Shown: positions 22,768 to 30,933 of the stretch, one piece after another
How positions within the stretch are numbered: position 1 is the stretch's first letter
Layout of the letters: each line of letters begins with the position of its first letter
Assembly (NCBI GenBank): GCA_002722255.1
Contig: PBLD01000010.1
Location: 1-64,000, forward strand
DNA: 64,000 nt
Direction: 5' to 3'
Source: Winogradskyella sp.
GTDB taxonomy: Bacteria > Bacteroidota > Bacteroidia > Flavobacteriales > Flavobacteriaceae
Notes under the pieces: model-generated
Seen by the model: the letters and a program-made list of their open reading frames with translations, nothing else
What the model was told of the DNA's origin: nothing
Databases searched by the model: none
Position numbers and translations under genes: made by a program

Positions 22768-23389
22768 GGAGTTGTCTGATTTTTTCTTGTAGTTGTTGAT
22801 TGTTTTTATAAAAATCTGAAGCTATTAAATCTTCATAAGTGTCTATGTCATTTAAAGTTTCTAATTTACTAACAGATACGTTTAATGTGTGTAACTCTTG
22901 TAACGTTTCTTCTAAAAGTGAAGGTTGACTCCAAGGTTTATTGCAAAAAATGTCTGTAACCAGATTAGACATGCCTACCAAATAATAACCTCCATCTTCT
23001 GCAGGACCAAAAATCACATTACTTTTTTGTAATGATTTAAAGCCGTTTTCAATATGAAACGAACTAATATCTGGTAAATCCGAACCTATGAGAATGATAT
23101 TTTTATAGCCACTATTAAAACCATCTATAAAAGCGTTAAGCATACGTTCGCCTAAATCCTTGCCTTTTTGAAGTTGCTTCTTGTGGTTAGTCCACGTATT
23201 GGTTTCAATTTCTTTACTAAAGTAGATGTGTGTATCTGCGTCTAATCCCGAAATAGCATTTTGGGTAACCTTTAAAAGTGCTTTGTACACTTCTAGTGCG
23301 GCAAAATCTCCTATAGTTTTGGCTAATCTTGTTTTAACAGATCCTAATTTAGTGTTTTTAACAAACACTATAACGAGATTTTTAGTCAT
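22760..23389 (-). CDS. Arsenosugar biosynthesis glycosyltransferase, TIGR04282-type (DUF2064)
   Basis: A 209-residue nucleotidyl/glycosyltransferase-A-like protein. VIVFVKNTKLGSVKTRLAKTIG (6-27) is the DUF2064 N-terminus with a GxxKTRL loop. ILIGSDLPDIS and GPAEDGGYYLVGM (near 130) carry the acidic metal site. This family accompanies ArsM/ArsS and the TIGR04283 glycosyltransferase in arsenosugar-producing bacteria. It overlaps both neighbours by 8 bases, so the order rhodanese, TIGR04282, PNP is a tightly coupled unit. The precise acceptor is unknown. Confidence 0.83.
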   Translation of the reverse strand: MTKNLVIVFVKNTKLGSVKTRLAKTIGDFAALEVYKALLKVTQNAISGLDADTHIYFSKEIETNTWTNHKKQLQKGKDLGERMLNAFIDGFNSGYKNIILIGSDLPDISSFHIENGFKSLQKSNVIFGPAEDGGYYLVGMSNLVTDIFCNKPWSQPSLLEETLQELHTLNVSVSKLETLNDIDTYEDLIASDFYKNNQQLQEKIRQLHD

Positions 23390-23876
23390 AAATTTTATTG
23401 CCTTTTATGAGCCATTGACTCCATTCTTTTGAGAATGCATGTACATTTTCAGTAAGTTTATTTTTGTCGTCGTAAACTTTAAAGTCCTTGTTTTTCCATT
23501 CAAAAATACCACCAAAAAGATTGTAAACATTGGTGTAACCTTCTTTTTTTAACTGCTCTGCAATGTCCTCTGATCGTATTCCTAGAGAGCAATAGACAAC
23601 AATCATTTGGTCTTTGTTGTTTAGTTTTTTTGTGGTGTTGGCTAAATTAAATTCGTTATAGCCAACATGTAGAGCATCTTTTAAATGGCTAACTTCATAT
23701 TCTCTAAGTTCTCTTGCATCTAAAAGAAAGGCATCAGTTTTTGGCATTGCCAACTCTTGAACAGAAATGTATGGTACACTTTCGTTATTGTGCTTTTTTA
23801 ATAATTCTGAAAGCGATTCTTGAGCGAACAAGATTCCTGAGAAAAGTAGTAATATGTATAAAATTTTGTTTTTCAT
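23382..23876 (-). CDS. Exported rhodanese-like domain protein
   Basis: A 164-residue protein. The first 20 residues, from MKNKILYILLLFSG to FAQ, form a signal peptide. The rhodanese domain covers about 45-150, with DARELREYEVSHLKDALHVGY and the active loop VVYCSLGIRSED, where Cys is the persulphide-forming residue. The frame can be extended to 23927, but that extension reads through a palindromic repeat (23881-23902) and overlaps arsS, so ATG 23876 is preferred. A periplasmic sulphurtransferase beside arsenic genes could act in thioarsenic chemistry; this is positional inference. Confidence 0.82.
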   Translation of the reverse strand: MKNKILYILLLFSGILFAQESLSELLKKHNNESVPYISVQELAMPKTDAFLLDARELREYEVSHLKDALHVGYNEFNLANTTKKLNNKDQMIVVYCSLGIRSEDIAEQLKKEGYTNVYNLFGGIFEWKNKDFKVYDDKNKLTENVHAFSKEWSQWLIKGNKIYD

Positions 23877-23880
23877 TTTA

Positions 23881-23902
23881 AGATTCCTGCTTTCGTAGGA
23901 AT
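23881..23902. repeat. Family B palindromic repeat
   Basis: AGATTCCTGCTTTCGTAGGA plus AT: a 22-base palindrome differing from the copy at 46852-46873 only in the loop and one stem position. It fills the 29-base gap between arsS and the rhodanese gene and generates a spurious N-terminal extension there. Confidence 0.65.
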
Positions 23903-23905
23903 ATG

Positions 23906-24961
23906 CTAGGCAACTGTACCTTGGCAACTACTACCAGCACCAGCTGTGCAGCCATAACAGTGTTGAGATATTACAATATTTCTGCCTTCTAATAAATCTT
24001 CATTGTATTCTGAAATGTGTTTAACTTTACTATTTACAGGTAATTCTAGCATTTGGTTAAAGTCGCAATCGTACAAATAACCATCCCAACTTACCGACAG
24101 TGTGTTGGTACACATTACGTTGGCAACAGCAGCAGGATTGTAAGCATCAACCAATTGATACATGTAATCTTCATAGTTTTCTGAAGCTATCAGATAATCT
24201 AAAAATCTACTAATCGGAAGATTGGTAATGGCAAACAAATTATGAAATTGAATACCAAAATCTTCCATTAGTGCCTTTTTAAAATCCTTTTCCATCGAAG
24301 TTTGGTTACCTGGTAAAAAAGCACCTGAAGGGTTATAAACTAAATCTAGTCTTAGGTTGCTGTCTGGCATACCATAACCAATAGCATTAAGTTCTTGTAG
24401 AGCTTTTATGGATTTGTCAAAAACACCATCTCCTCTTTGTTTGTCTGTTTTTCCGCGTGTCCAATGTGGCATTGAGCTTACAACATGTACATTGTGCTTT
24501 TTGAAAAACTCAGGTAAGTCGTAATATTTTTTGTTAGCTCTAATTATAGTGAGGTTAGAGCGTACAATAAAATCCTTAATGCCAGCTTTGGCGGCTTCTT
24601 CAACAAACCATCTGAAATTAGGGTTCATTTCTGGCGCTCCACCTGTTAAATCCAAGGTGTGTGCTCCAGTGTTTTTAATAACCTCAAGGCATTGCTGCAT
24701 GGTTTCTTTAGTCATTATTTCTTTACGATCTGGTCCTGCATCTACATGGCAATGCTCGCAAACTTGATTACACATGTAGCCAACATTAATCTGAAGAATT
24801 TCTAAGGTTTTTGCCTTTAATGGAAACTGACCTGTTTCGGCGATTTTATCTTTAAAAGTTGGTAATTCGCCATTTTGAAAAATTCCATTAGAAAGAATTT
24901 CTAATTGCTTTTTGCTTTGGGCTAATGCGTTTTCTCGTTTGTGTAAAGATTTGGTGACCAT
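23906..24961 (-). CDS. arsS: Arsenosugar biosynthesis radical SAM protein
   Basis: A 351-residue radical SAM enzyme. The cluster-binding motif is Cys64-x3-Cys68-x2-Cys71 (YMCNQVCEHCHVDAGPDR). DLTGGAPEMNPNF (near 99-111) is the SAM-binding GGE-like motif. The Cys-rich C-terminus (SWDGYLYDCDFNQ, HCYGCTAGAGSSCQG) marks the radical SAM/Cys-rich family. ArsS proteins combine dimethylarsenite with the 5'-deoxyadenosyl part of SAM to give the arsenosugar precursor. Some relatives are selenoproteins at the C-terminus; here ordinary Cys codons are used. Gene order after the peroxidase-like gene, with 66 bases between them, is typical. Confidence 0.9.
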   Translation of the reverse strand: MVTKSLHKRENALAQSKKQLEILSNGIFQNGELPTFKDKIAETGQFPLKAKTLEILQINVGYMCNQVCEHCHVDAGPDRKEIMTKETMQQCLEVIKNTGAHTLDLTGGAPEMNPNFRWFVEEAAKAGIKDFIVRSNLTIIRANKKYYDLPEFFKKHNVHVVSSMPHWTRGKTDKQRGDGVFDKSIKALQELNAIGYGMPDSNLRLDLVYNPSGAFLPGNQTSMEKDFKKALMEDFGIQFHNLFAITNLPISRFLDYLIASENYEDYMYQLVDAYNPAAVANVMCTNTLSVSWDGYLYDCDFNQMLELPVNSKVKHISEYNEDLLEGRNIVISQHCYGCTAGAGSSCQGTVA

Positions 24962-25027
24962 TAATTAAATTTTCTTATTCAATATATTTTCGAAAATAGA
25001 GGTTGAGGAGTTTTGAGCTAAAGCAAT

Positions 25028-25363
25028 TTAGCCATCTAGTTTATTAACTTTATTCATCATTTGAACACCATGAACTAAGGATGCACCACCTCTAATAGCA
25101 CCAGCAACATGTAGGGCTTCCATCATTTCTTCTTTGGTAATACCTCTTTGTAGACCATCTCCTGTGTAAGCATCTATGCAATATGGGCATTGTATAGTGT
25201 GTGCAACCGCAAGTGCAATTAATGATTTTTCTCTTTCGGAAAGTGCACCTTCTTTAAAAACAGAATTGTAGTATTCAAAAAATTTGCTTCCAAGTTCTTC
25301 ATTCCAGTCAGAGATTTTTCCAAATTTTCTTAAATCGGCTGGGTCGTAATAGGTTTTAGACAT
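25028..25363 (-). CDS. Arsenosugar biosynthesis-associated peroxidase-like protein (CMD/AhpD family)
   Basis: A 111-residue all-helical protein of the carboxymuconolactone decarboxylase/AhpD family. The CxxC pair lies in HTIQCPYCIDAYT (residues 55-67), with a distal His in ALHVAGAIRGGASLVHG. The family gives thiol-dependent peroxidase or disulphide activities, and this subgroup accompanies ArsM/ArsS. It is the first gene of the minus-strand run. The 129-base gap upstream (25364-25492) is AT-rich and should hold the promoter; I see only a weak match to TAnnTTTG. Confidence 0.83.
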   Translation of the reverse strand: MSKTYYDPADLRKFGKISDWNEELGSKFFEYYNSVFKEGALSEREKSLIALAVAHTIQCPYCIDAYTGDGLQRGITKEEMMEALHVAGAIRGGASLVHGVQMMNKVNKLDG

Positions 25364-25492
25364 TCAAAATAGTTTTTTAAAATTGTACGAAAAAATCAAT
25401 ATAATGCTTTTTGTCGAGGTTAATTCTTAAAGATTACAGAAAACATAAAAAAAGGTAATCAGCTTAAAGATTAATATTGGTGAAATATTTAT

Positions 25493-25966
25493 TTAGTACT
25501 CAGTTTTATCTTCTTTTTCCTCCCATTCTTCAAAAGGTTTAATTGCAATTTCTGGCGCTAATTGTTCAAACGGAATACTTCTTTCGTTATACGGTAATGG
25601 GATTTCCTTGTATATAAATTCATCATCAAAACCAATATTTGCAGCATCTTCTTGATTGCTTCCATAATAAACTTTATCTGGTCTTGCCCAATAAATAGCA
25701 CCCAAACACATAGGGCACGGTTCGCAAGAGGTGTAAACCGTGCAGCCTTCGAGTTGAAAAGAGCCAAGGTTTTTGCATGCATCTCTAATTGCTGTAACTT
25801 CTGCATGTGCCGTTGGGTCGTTGGTTGAGGTTACTTTATTATTTCCTATACCTACTATTTTTCCGTTTTTTACAATAACGCAACCAAAAGGGCCGCCTTC
25901 ATTATTTCGCATGCCTTTTAAAGCAGCGTTCACGGCTTCTTGCATATATTTTTTCTGTTCTGTCAT
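25493..25966 (-). CDS. Nucleoside/guanine deaminase (CMP/dCMP deaminase fold)
   Basis: A 157-residue zinc-dependent deaminase. The zinc/catalytic motif HAEVTAIRDACK (about 53-64) and the second zinc motif SCEPCPMCLGAIYWA (about 80-94) are complete. The overall length and the C-terminal acidic extension (EEWEEKEDKTEY) resemble Bacillus-type guanine deaminase more than tRNA adenosine deaminase TadA. YYGSNQEDAANIGFDDEFIY is close to the guanine deaminase pattern. It would make xanthine from guanine. It is a single-gene unit between the arsenosugar run and ppc, and TadA remains the alternative. Confidence 0.82.
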   Translation of the reverse strand: MTEQKKYMQEAVNAALKGMRNNEGGPFGCVIVKNGKIVGIGNNKVTSTNDPTAHAEVTAIRDACKNLGSFQLEGCTVYTSCEPCPMCLGAIYWARPDKVYYGSNQEDAANIGFDDEFIYKEIPLPYNERSIPFEQLAPEIAIKPFEEWEEKEDKTEY

Positions 25967-26141
25967 TACTCAGGTCTTCAATTTTGTGTTTAATAACGTA
26001 AAAATACATAATGCATTAATCGTATAACAATAATTTAATGTCTAAATATCTTGTAAGACTTTAGTGTTTGCTGTAAAAATGGTATCTTTAAGATTCTTTG
26101 TTTTATTACAAATTCTGACTAAAAAAATAAATTAAAATTGT

Positions 26142-28721
26142 ATGCATACAGAACCAAAATTAGCGCGTTTCAATCAAAATGTATTGTCTAAGTATCAGAT
26201 TTACAACAGTATTTTTATGACGTTGCCCTTTGATACTTTGTCAAAAACTGTAGCGTTGTTGCCGCTGTTTCATGAAACATGCAAAACAGGATTCGAAGAA
26301 AAAAAAGACCCTACAACTATTGTAAATACGTTTTTTGATAAATATCAAAGCCAATTAGATGAAAAAGGACAGATAGATTTGTTGTTTCGTTTTATTCAAT
26401 ATATAGAGCGACAAGTTGTGTTGTTTGATGCTGTAGAGGATGCGGCTTTTCCAACAGTAAATAATATGGAAGGTGTTGGGTCTTTAAGGAGTTTAAAAGA
26501 AAACGCAACCGCTCAGCACAAAAAGGATTTGCTAAAGCAATACTTAGAAACATTTAATGTAAGGATTGTTTTAACAGCGCATCCTACACAGTTTTATCCT
26601 GGTGCGGTTTTAGGTATTATTACCGATTTGGCTGAAGCTATAAAAACGGATAATTTAACCGAGATTAGTGATCTTTTAGGGCAGTTAGGGAAAACACCAT
26701 TTTTTAAAGATCATAAACCAACACCTTATGATGAGGCTGTAAATTTAATTTGGTATTTAAAGAATGTTTTCTACCATTCTTTTGGAAGTATTTATGATTA
26801 TGTTCAACAAAATATCTTTGATTACGATGATATTAATAACTCATTGGTAAATATAGGTTTTTGGCCAGGAGGCGATAGAGATGGTAATCCGTTTGTAACA
26901 CCTCAAATAACGCTTAATGTTGCCAAAAAATTGAAGGAGTCTATCATCAAAAATTACATTAAAGATGTAAAATACCTTAGACGACGTTTAACATTCAAAG
27001 GTATTAGAGATCGAATTATTGATGTAAATCATAGGCTGCATAAAACATTGTTGAATAAAAGCAACCAAATTTCACTAGAAGAGCTGAAGTCTGAGTTGAA
27101 TGAGATTAGAACACAATTAATAGAAAATCATCAATCATTATATCTAGACAAGGTTACTTCAATGATTAATAAGACCACTTTGTTTGGTTATCATTTTGCG
27201 AGTTTAGATATAAGACAAGATAGTCGTGTGCATGATAAAATGTTTAGGTCGCTTGTAGGTGAATTGATAGCTAATGAAAGTGAATTGTTTCCAAAGAATT
27301 TCTTTGAATTATCCGAGGAGGACCAAAAATTGCATTTGGCATCTATAAAAGGTTCAATAGGTACAGTTGAATTTAAAGAAGAACTTTCTCAAGATATTGT
27401 GCAGACTATAAGAGCCATGAAAGCTATACAGGAAACTAATGGAGAAATAGCTTGTAGTCGATATATTATTAGTAATAACCAAACTACAATGAATGTGTTG
27501 CAACTGTATGCTATGCTAAAAATTGTAGCATTTCATGAGGAATTAACTGCAGATGTGGTACCGCTTTTTGAGACTGTAACTGATTTAATTGCTGCGCCAA
27601 AAGTAATGGAGGAGTTGTACACAAATCCACATTACCGTGCGCATTTAGAAAATAGAAATAACAGACAAACCATAATGCTAGGATTTAGTGATGGTACCAA
27701 GGATGGTGGTTATCTTATGGCTAACTGGGCAATTTTTAAGGCTAAGGAAGCATTAACAACGCTATCTAGACAGTATGATATCGATGTTATTTTCTTTGAT
27801 GGTAGAGGTGGACCACCTGCTCGTGGAGGTGGAAAAACGCATCAGTTTTATGCGTCTTTAGGCCCAACTATAGAGGATAAAGAAATTCAGTTGACCATTC
27901 AAGGGCAGACGATTAGTTCTAACTTCGGGACTTTAGATTCTTCACAATACAATATGGAGCAGCTTATAAGTTCTGGTATTATGAATCGCCTTAATGATAA
28001 GAATACTGAGATGGCTTCGGAAGATAAAGAAGTTATGAATCACTTAGCTGAGTTGAGTTATCAGGCTTATGTAGATTTTAAAGGTCATCCTAAATTCTTG
28101 TCTTACTTGGAGCACATGAGTACATTAAAATATTATGCTAAGACAAATATTGGGAGTCGACCTTCAAAGCGAGGTAAGTCTGAAGGTTTAGATTTTAATG
28201 ATCTTAGAGCAATTCCTTTTGTAGGTTCTTGGAGTCAGTTAAAGCAAAATGTACCTGGATTCTTTGGTGTTGGTACAGCTTTAAAGTATTATGAAGATAA
28301 GGGTGAGTTTGAAAAGGTTCAGCATTTGTATAAAGAATCACGTTTTTTTAGAACCTTAATTGCTAATAGTATGATGTCGTTGTCTAAGTCATTTTTTGAC
28401 TTAACGCGTTATATGGCAGATGATCCTGAGTATGGAGAGTTCTGGAAGTTGATTTATAAAGAATACGAAACTACAAAACGTCTTATTCTAAAACTTACTG
28501 GCTTTAATGAACTAATGGAAAATGAGCCAGTAGCAAAAGCTTCAATTGCGGTTAGAGAATCAATAGTATTACCGCTATTAACAATTCAGCAATATGCATT
28601 AAAGAAAATGCAGGAATTAAAACGTGCTGATAAAAAAGATTATGATAAGATTGAGGTTTTTGAAAAAATGGTTACAAGATCTTTATTCGGAAATATTAAT
28701 GCAAGTAGAAATTCTGCTTAA
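26142..28721 (+). CDS. ppc: Phosphoenolpyruvate carboxylase
   Basis: An 859-residue enzyme converting PEP and bicarbonate to oxaloacetate, refilling the citrate cycle. Catalytic signatures are RIVLTAHPTQFYPG (about 143-156), where the His is the proton relay, FWPGGDRDGNPFV (about 243), and FFDGRGGPPARGGGKTH (about 550), the bicarbonate/PEP loop. LGFSDGTKDGGYLMANW precedes the last. The C-terminus is NINASRNSA instead of the usual QNTG end, so allosteric control may differ; the divergent type is common in Bacteroidota. It stands alone and ends with a strong terminator. Confidence 0.93.
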   Translation: MHTEPKLARFNQNVLSKYQIYNSIFMTLPFDTLSKTVALLPLFHETCKTGFEEKKDPTTIVNTFFDKYQSQLDEKGQIDLLFRFIQYIERQVVLFDAVEDAAFPTVNNMEGVGSLRSLKENATAQHKKDLLKQYLETFNVRIVLTAHPTQFYPGAVLGIITDLAEAIKTDNLTEISDLLGQLGKTPFFKDHKPTPYDEAVNLIWYLKNVFYHSFGSIYDYVQQNIFDYDDINNSLVNIGFWPGGDRDGNPFVTPQITLNVAKKLKESIIKNYIKDVKYLRRRLTFKGIRDRIIDVNHRLHKTLLNKSNQISLEELKSELNEIRTQLIENHQSLYLDKVTSMINKTTLFGYHFASLDIRQDSRVHDKMFRSLVGELIANESELFPKNFFELSEEDQKLHLASIKGSIGTVEFKEELSQDIVQTIRAMKAIQETNGEIACSRYIISNNQTTMNVLQLYAMLKIVAFHEELTADVVPLFETVTDLIAAPKVMEELYTNPHYRAHLENRNNRQTIMLGFSDGTKDGGYLMANWAIFKAKEALTTLSRQYDIDVIFFDGRGGPPARGGGKTHQFYASLGPTIEDKEIQLTIQGQTISSNFGTLDSSQYNMEQLISSGIMNRLNDKNTEMASEDKEVMNHLAELSYQAYVDFKGHPKFLSYLEHMSTLKYYAKTNIGSRPSKRGKSEGLDFNDLRAIPFVGSWSQLKQNVPGFFGVGTALKYYEDKGEFEKVQHLYKESRFFRTLIANSMMSLSKSFFDLTRYMADDPEYGEFWKLIYKEYETTKRLILKLTGFNELMENEPVAKASIAVRESIVLPLLTIQQYALKKMQELKRADKKDYDKIEVFEKMVTRSLFGNINASRNSA

Positions 28722-28747
28722 GAGGCATTTCAAAACAAAGTAAAATA

Positions 28748-28784
28748 AAACACCCTCTAATGTTATATTTAGAGGGTGTTTTTT
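28748..28784 (+). terminator. Intrinsic terminator after ppc
   Basis: AACACCCTCTAA (28749-28760) pairs perfectly with TTAGAGGGTGTT (28769-28780) around an 8-base loop, followed by a T run. With the preceding A run it can also stop transcription coming from the convergent amtB side. Confidence 0.88.
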
Positions 28785-28817
28785 CACAATTTAAATTAAG
28801 AACAAAGTATATAATAT

Positions 28818-30116
28818 TTAATGCTCGTTTAGTCTAAAGTCTGGATAAGCATCCATGCCGTGTTCGTGTGCATCAAGGCCTTCTAATTCTTCAAGTTCAG
28901 AAACTCTAATGCCTACAGTTTTCTTTAAAGTAAAAATGATTAAAAATGAAGACGTAAGACAGATGGCAGCATAAGCTAATACGCCATAAAGTTGAGGTAA
29001 AAACGATAGTTCATTGGCAGCATCTAGTGCAGAAGCTACTACATTACCATTTGCACTTAAAAAATCACCAGCATCATTAGTTAATGGTTTAAAACCGAAA
29101 ATACCAACCGCTAAAGTTCCCCAAATACCACATACAAGATGTACAGCTATAGCTCCAACTGGGTCGTCCAGTTTAAGTTTATCAATAAAACTAACAGCCA
29201 GTACAATAATAATTCCGGATACGGCGCCAATGATAATAGCATCTGTAGGACTCATAACATCAGCTCCTGCTGTGATACCTACAAGACCTCCTAAAATACC
29301 ATTTAAAAACATGGTAAGGTCCAGATTTTTATACATAATTGTAGAGGTTATGGCTGAAAAAACTCCACCAGCTGCTGCGGCAAGACAAGTCGTAACTAAC
29401 GTAAGTGATGTTAATTCTGGGTCAGCTGATAATACAGAGCCACCATTAAATCCAAACCAGCCGAGCCAAAGAATTAATACTCCTGCTGTTGCAATAGGTA
29501 TGTTGTGACCTGGTATTGCTTGTATTTTCCCATCTTTGAATTTTCCTATTCTTGCGCCTAATAAACAAACAGCCACTAAGGCAGCCCAGCCACCTACAGA
29601 GTGTACAAGAGTTGAGCCTGCAAAGTCATAGAATCCAAGTTTGTCTAAGAATCCGCCTCCCCATTTCCAAGAACCTGCTATTGGGTAAACCAGACCTACG
29701 TATAGGACTGCAAAAACCATAAATGGACCAATCTTAATGCGCTCAGCTACAGCTCCAGAAACTATAGTAGCTGCGGTTGCTGCAAACATTCCTTGAAATA
29801 AAAAGTCTGTCCAGTATGTGTAGCCTTCATTGTAGGTTAGGTCTAAGGTGCCAGCATCTGTTAATGGAGCATCTAAGCCGAAACCAGAGAATCCTATATA
29901 ACCGTTAAACTCGCCAGGATACATAAGGTTAAAACCTATAATGTAATACAGTAAAAGGCCAGATGTGATGATAAAAATGTTTTTGAATAATATGTTTAAA
30001 GTGTTTTTTTGACGGGTTAATCCTATTTCTAAGAAAGCAAACCCAAGATGCATAAAGAAAACCAGGGCTGTGCAAATCATCATCCAAACATTGTTTGTAG
30101 TAAATATTTCCATCAT
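28818..30116 (-). CDS. amtB: Ammonium transporter
   Basis: A 432-residue Amt/Mep channel with 11 predicted membrane helices, conducting ammonium into the cell. The twin pore histidines are His172 (STLVHSVGG) and His326 (AIAVHLVCGIWG). WKWGGGFLDKLGFYDFAG and LGWFGFNGGS are family signatures. The cytoplasmic C-terminal tail contains VSELEELEGLDAHEHGMDAYPDF, the segment that normally docks the PII protein. It lies 1 base downstream of the PII gene, the classical glnK-amtB pair. Two in-frame ATGs exist (30116 and 30113). Confidence 0.93.
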   Translation of the reverse strand: MMEIFTTNNVWMMICTALVFFMHLGFAFLEIGLTRQKNTLNILFKNIFIITSGLLLYYIIGFNLMYPGEFNGYIGFSGFGLDAPLTDAGTLDLTYNEGYTYWTDFLFQGMFAATAATIVSGAVAERIKIGPFMVFAVLYVGLVYPIAGSWKWGGGFLDKLGFYDFAGSTLVHSVGGWAALVAVCLLGARIGKFKDGKIQAIPGHNIPIATAGVLILWLGWFGFNGGSVLSADPELTSLTLVTTCLAAAAGGVFSAITSTIMYKNLDLTMFLNGILGGLVGITAGADVMSPTDAIIIGAVSGIIIVLAVSFIDKLKLDDPVGAIAVHLVCGIWGTLAVGIFGFKPLTNDAGDFLSANGNVVASALDAANELSFLPQLYGVLAYAAICLTSSFLIIFTLKKTVGIRVSELEELEGLDAHEHGMDAYPDFRLNEH

Positions 30117-30117
30117 T

Positions 30118-30456
30118 TTAGTTTAAAGTTTGACCACCTTTTTCTCCTGTTCGTATTCTGTAACATTCCTTAATGTCAGATACGAAGATTTTACCATCAC
30201 CAACTTGTCCTGTAGCTCCAGATTTTAAAATGGCATTAATAGTCGCTTTTTCAAAATCGTCATTTACTACAATAGATAGATATCGTCTTTGGATATCGCT
30301 AGTGCTATATGAAACACCTCTGTAAACATGACCTTCTTTTTCATTTCCAAGGCCTGTTACGTCCCAATAAGAGAAGAAATTTACCCCAACGTCGTGTAGT
30401 GCGCTTTTCACAGCGGAGAATTTGGATTTTCTAATTATAGCTTCAATTTTTTTCAT
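30118..30456 (-). CDS. PII nitrogen-regulatory protein (GlnB/GlnK family)
   Basis: A 112-residue PII signal protein. MKKIEAIIRKSKFSAVKSAL is the first strand and helix. The T-loop carries Tyr45 and Tyr50 in HVYRGVSY; Tyr50 corresponds to the uridylylation site of enteric PII. GDGKIFVSDIKE (86-97) is the C-terminal PII signature, and RTGEKG binds ATP. It senses energy and 2-oxoglutarate and blocks AmtB when nitrogen is plentiful. The frame is open back to 30582, but the homologous start is the ATG at 30456. The extra 42 residues upstream would lie across the promoter. Cotranscribed with amtB. Confidence 0.92.
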   Translation of the reverse strand: MKKIEAIIRKSKFSAVKSALHDVGVNFFSYWDVTGLGNEKEGHVYRGVSYSTSDIQRRYLSIVVNDDFEKATINAILKSGATGQVGDGKIFVSDIKECYRIRTGEKGGQTLN

Positions 30457-30933
30457 TGTTTTGGTGATAATTGCATTTTTTTGTTTGACAAAGTTTGAGA
30501 ATATATAATTTGGATGTTTAATTAGTTTCAAATGTATATATTTTATTTTTAGCCCTAAAAAAAATAGGGTTAATATGTTCATTTTTACTGTTTTTTGAAT
30601 TTAAACCCTAAAAAATTTAAGGTTGTTTTGTTTTGAGTTTAATTTATTGAATAATCAATATAATTTTATGCTCATTGTATTTTTTTAACATAAACAATAT
30701 GTTTTTATTAATATTTAAATCTTTTTATTAGTAATTAATAGTTTTTTGTGCTTTAGTTTTAATTGTTTTCTCGTTGTGATTTTTGCATTATTTTCTCTAA
30801 TTATTGGTGATTTTCTATTACTAAGGCGTGTTATTAGATATTTTATGAAAAGTGATTTAGCTTTTTTCAAAATCAAAAATTAGCACCTATCTTAGTTAAT
30901 CACTCAGGTTTAATTTAGAGCAAAAAATAGGTG
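30457..30933. promoter_or_regulatory. Divergent control region of PII-amtB and gltBD
   Basis: A gene-free, very AT-rich spacer of 477 bases. For the minus strand, TACATTTG (30529-30536) is a full -7 element, but no TTTG lies at the right distance. Instead an inverted repeat CCCTA (30553-30557) / TAGGG (30565-30569) is centred about 39 bases before the predicted start, a position typical of an activator site. A related motif, AACCCTA followed by TTTAAGGTT, lies at 30604-30624. I see no convincing gltB promoter; the rest is AT-rich with no obvious fold. Confidence 0.45.

Noticed and set aside
30457-30582. Forty-two extra residues at the PII start
   Set aside because: They lie across the promoter, and PII proteins start at MKKIEAIIRK. 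The extension is hydrophobic and unrelated.
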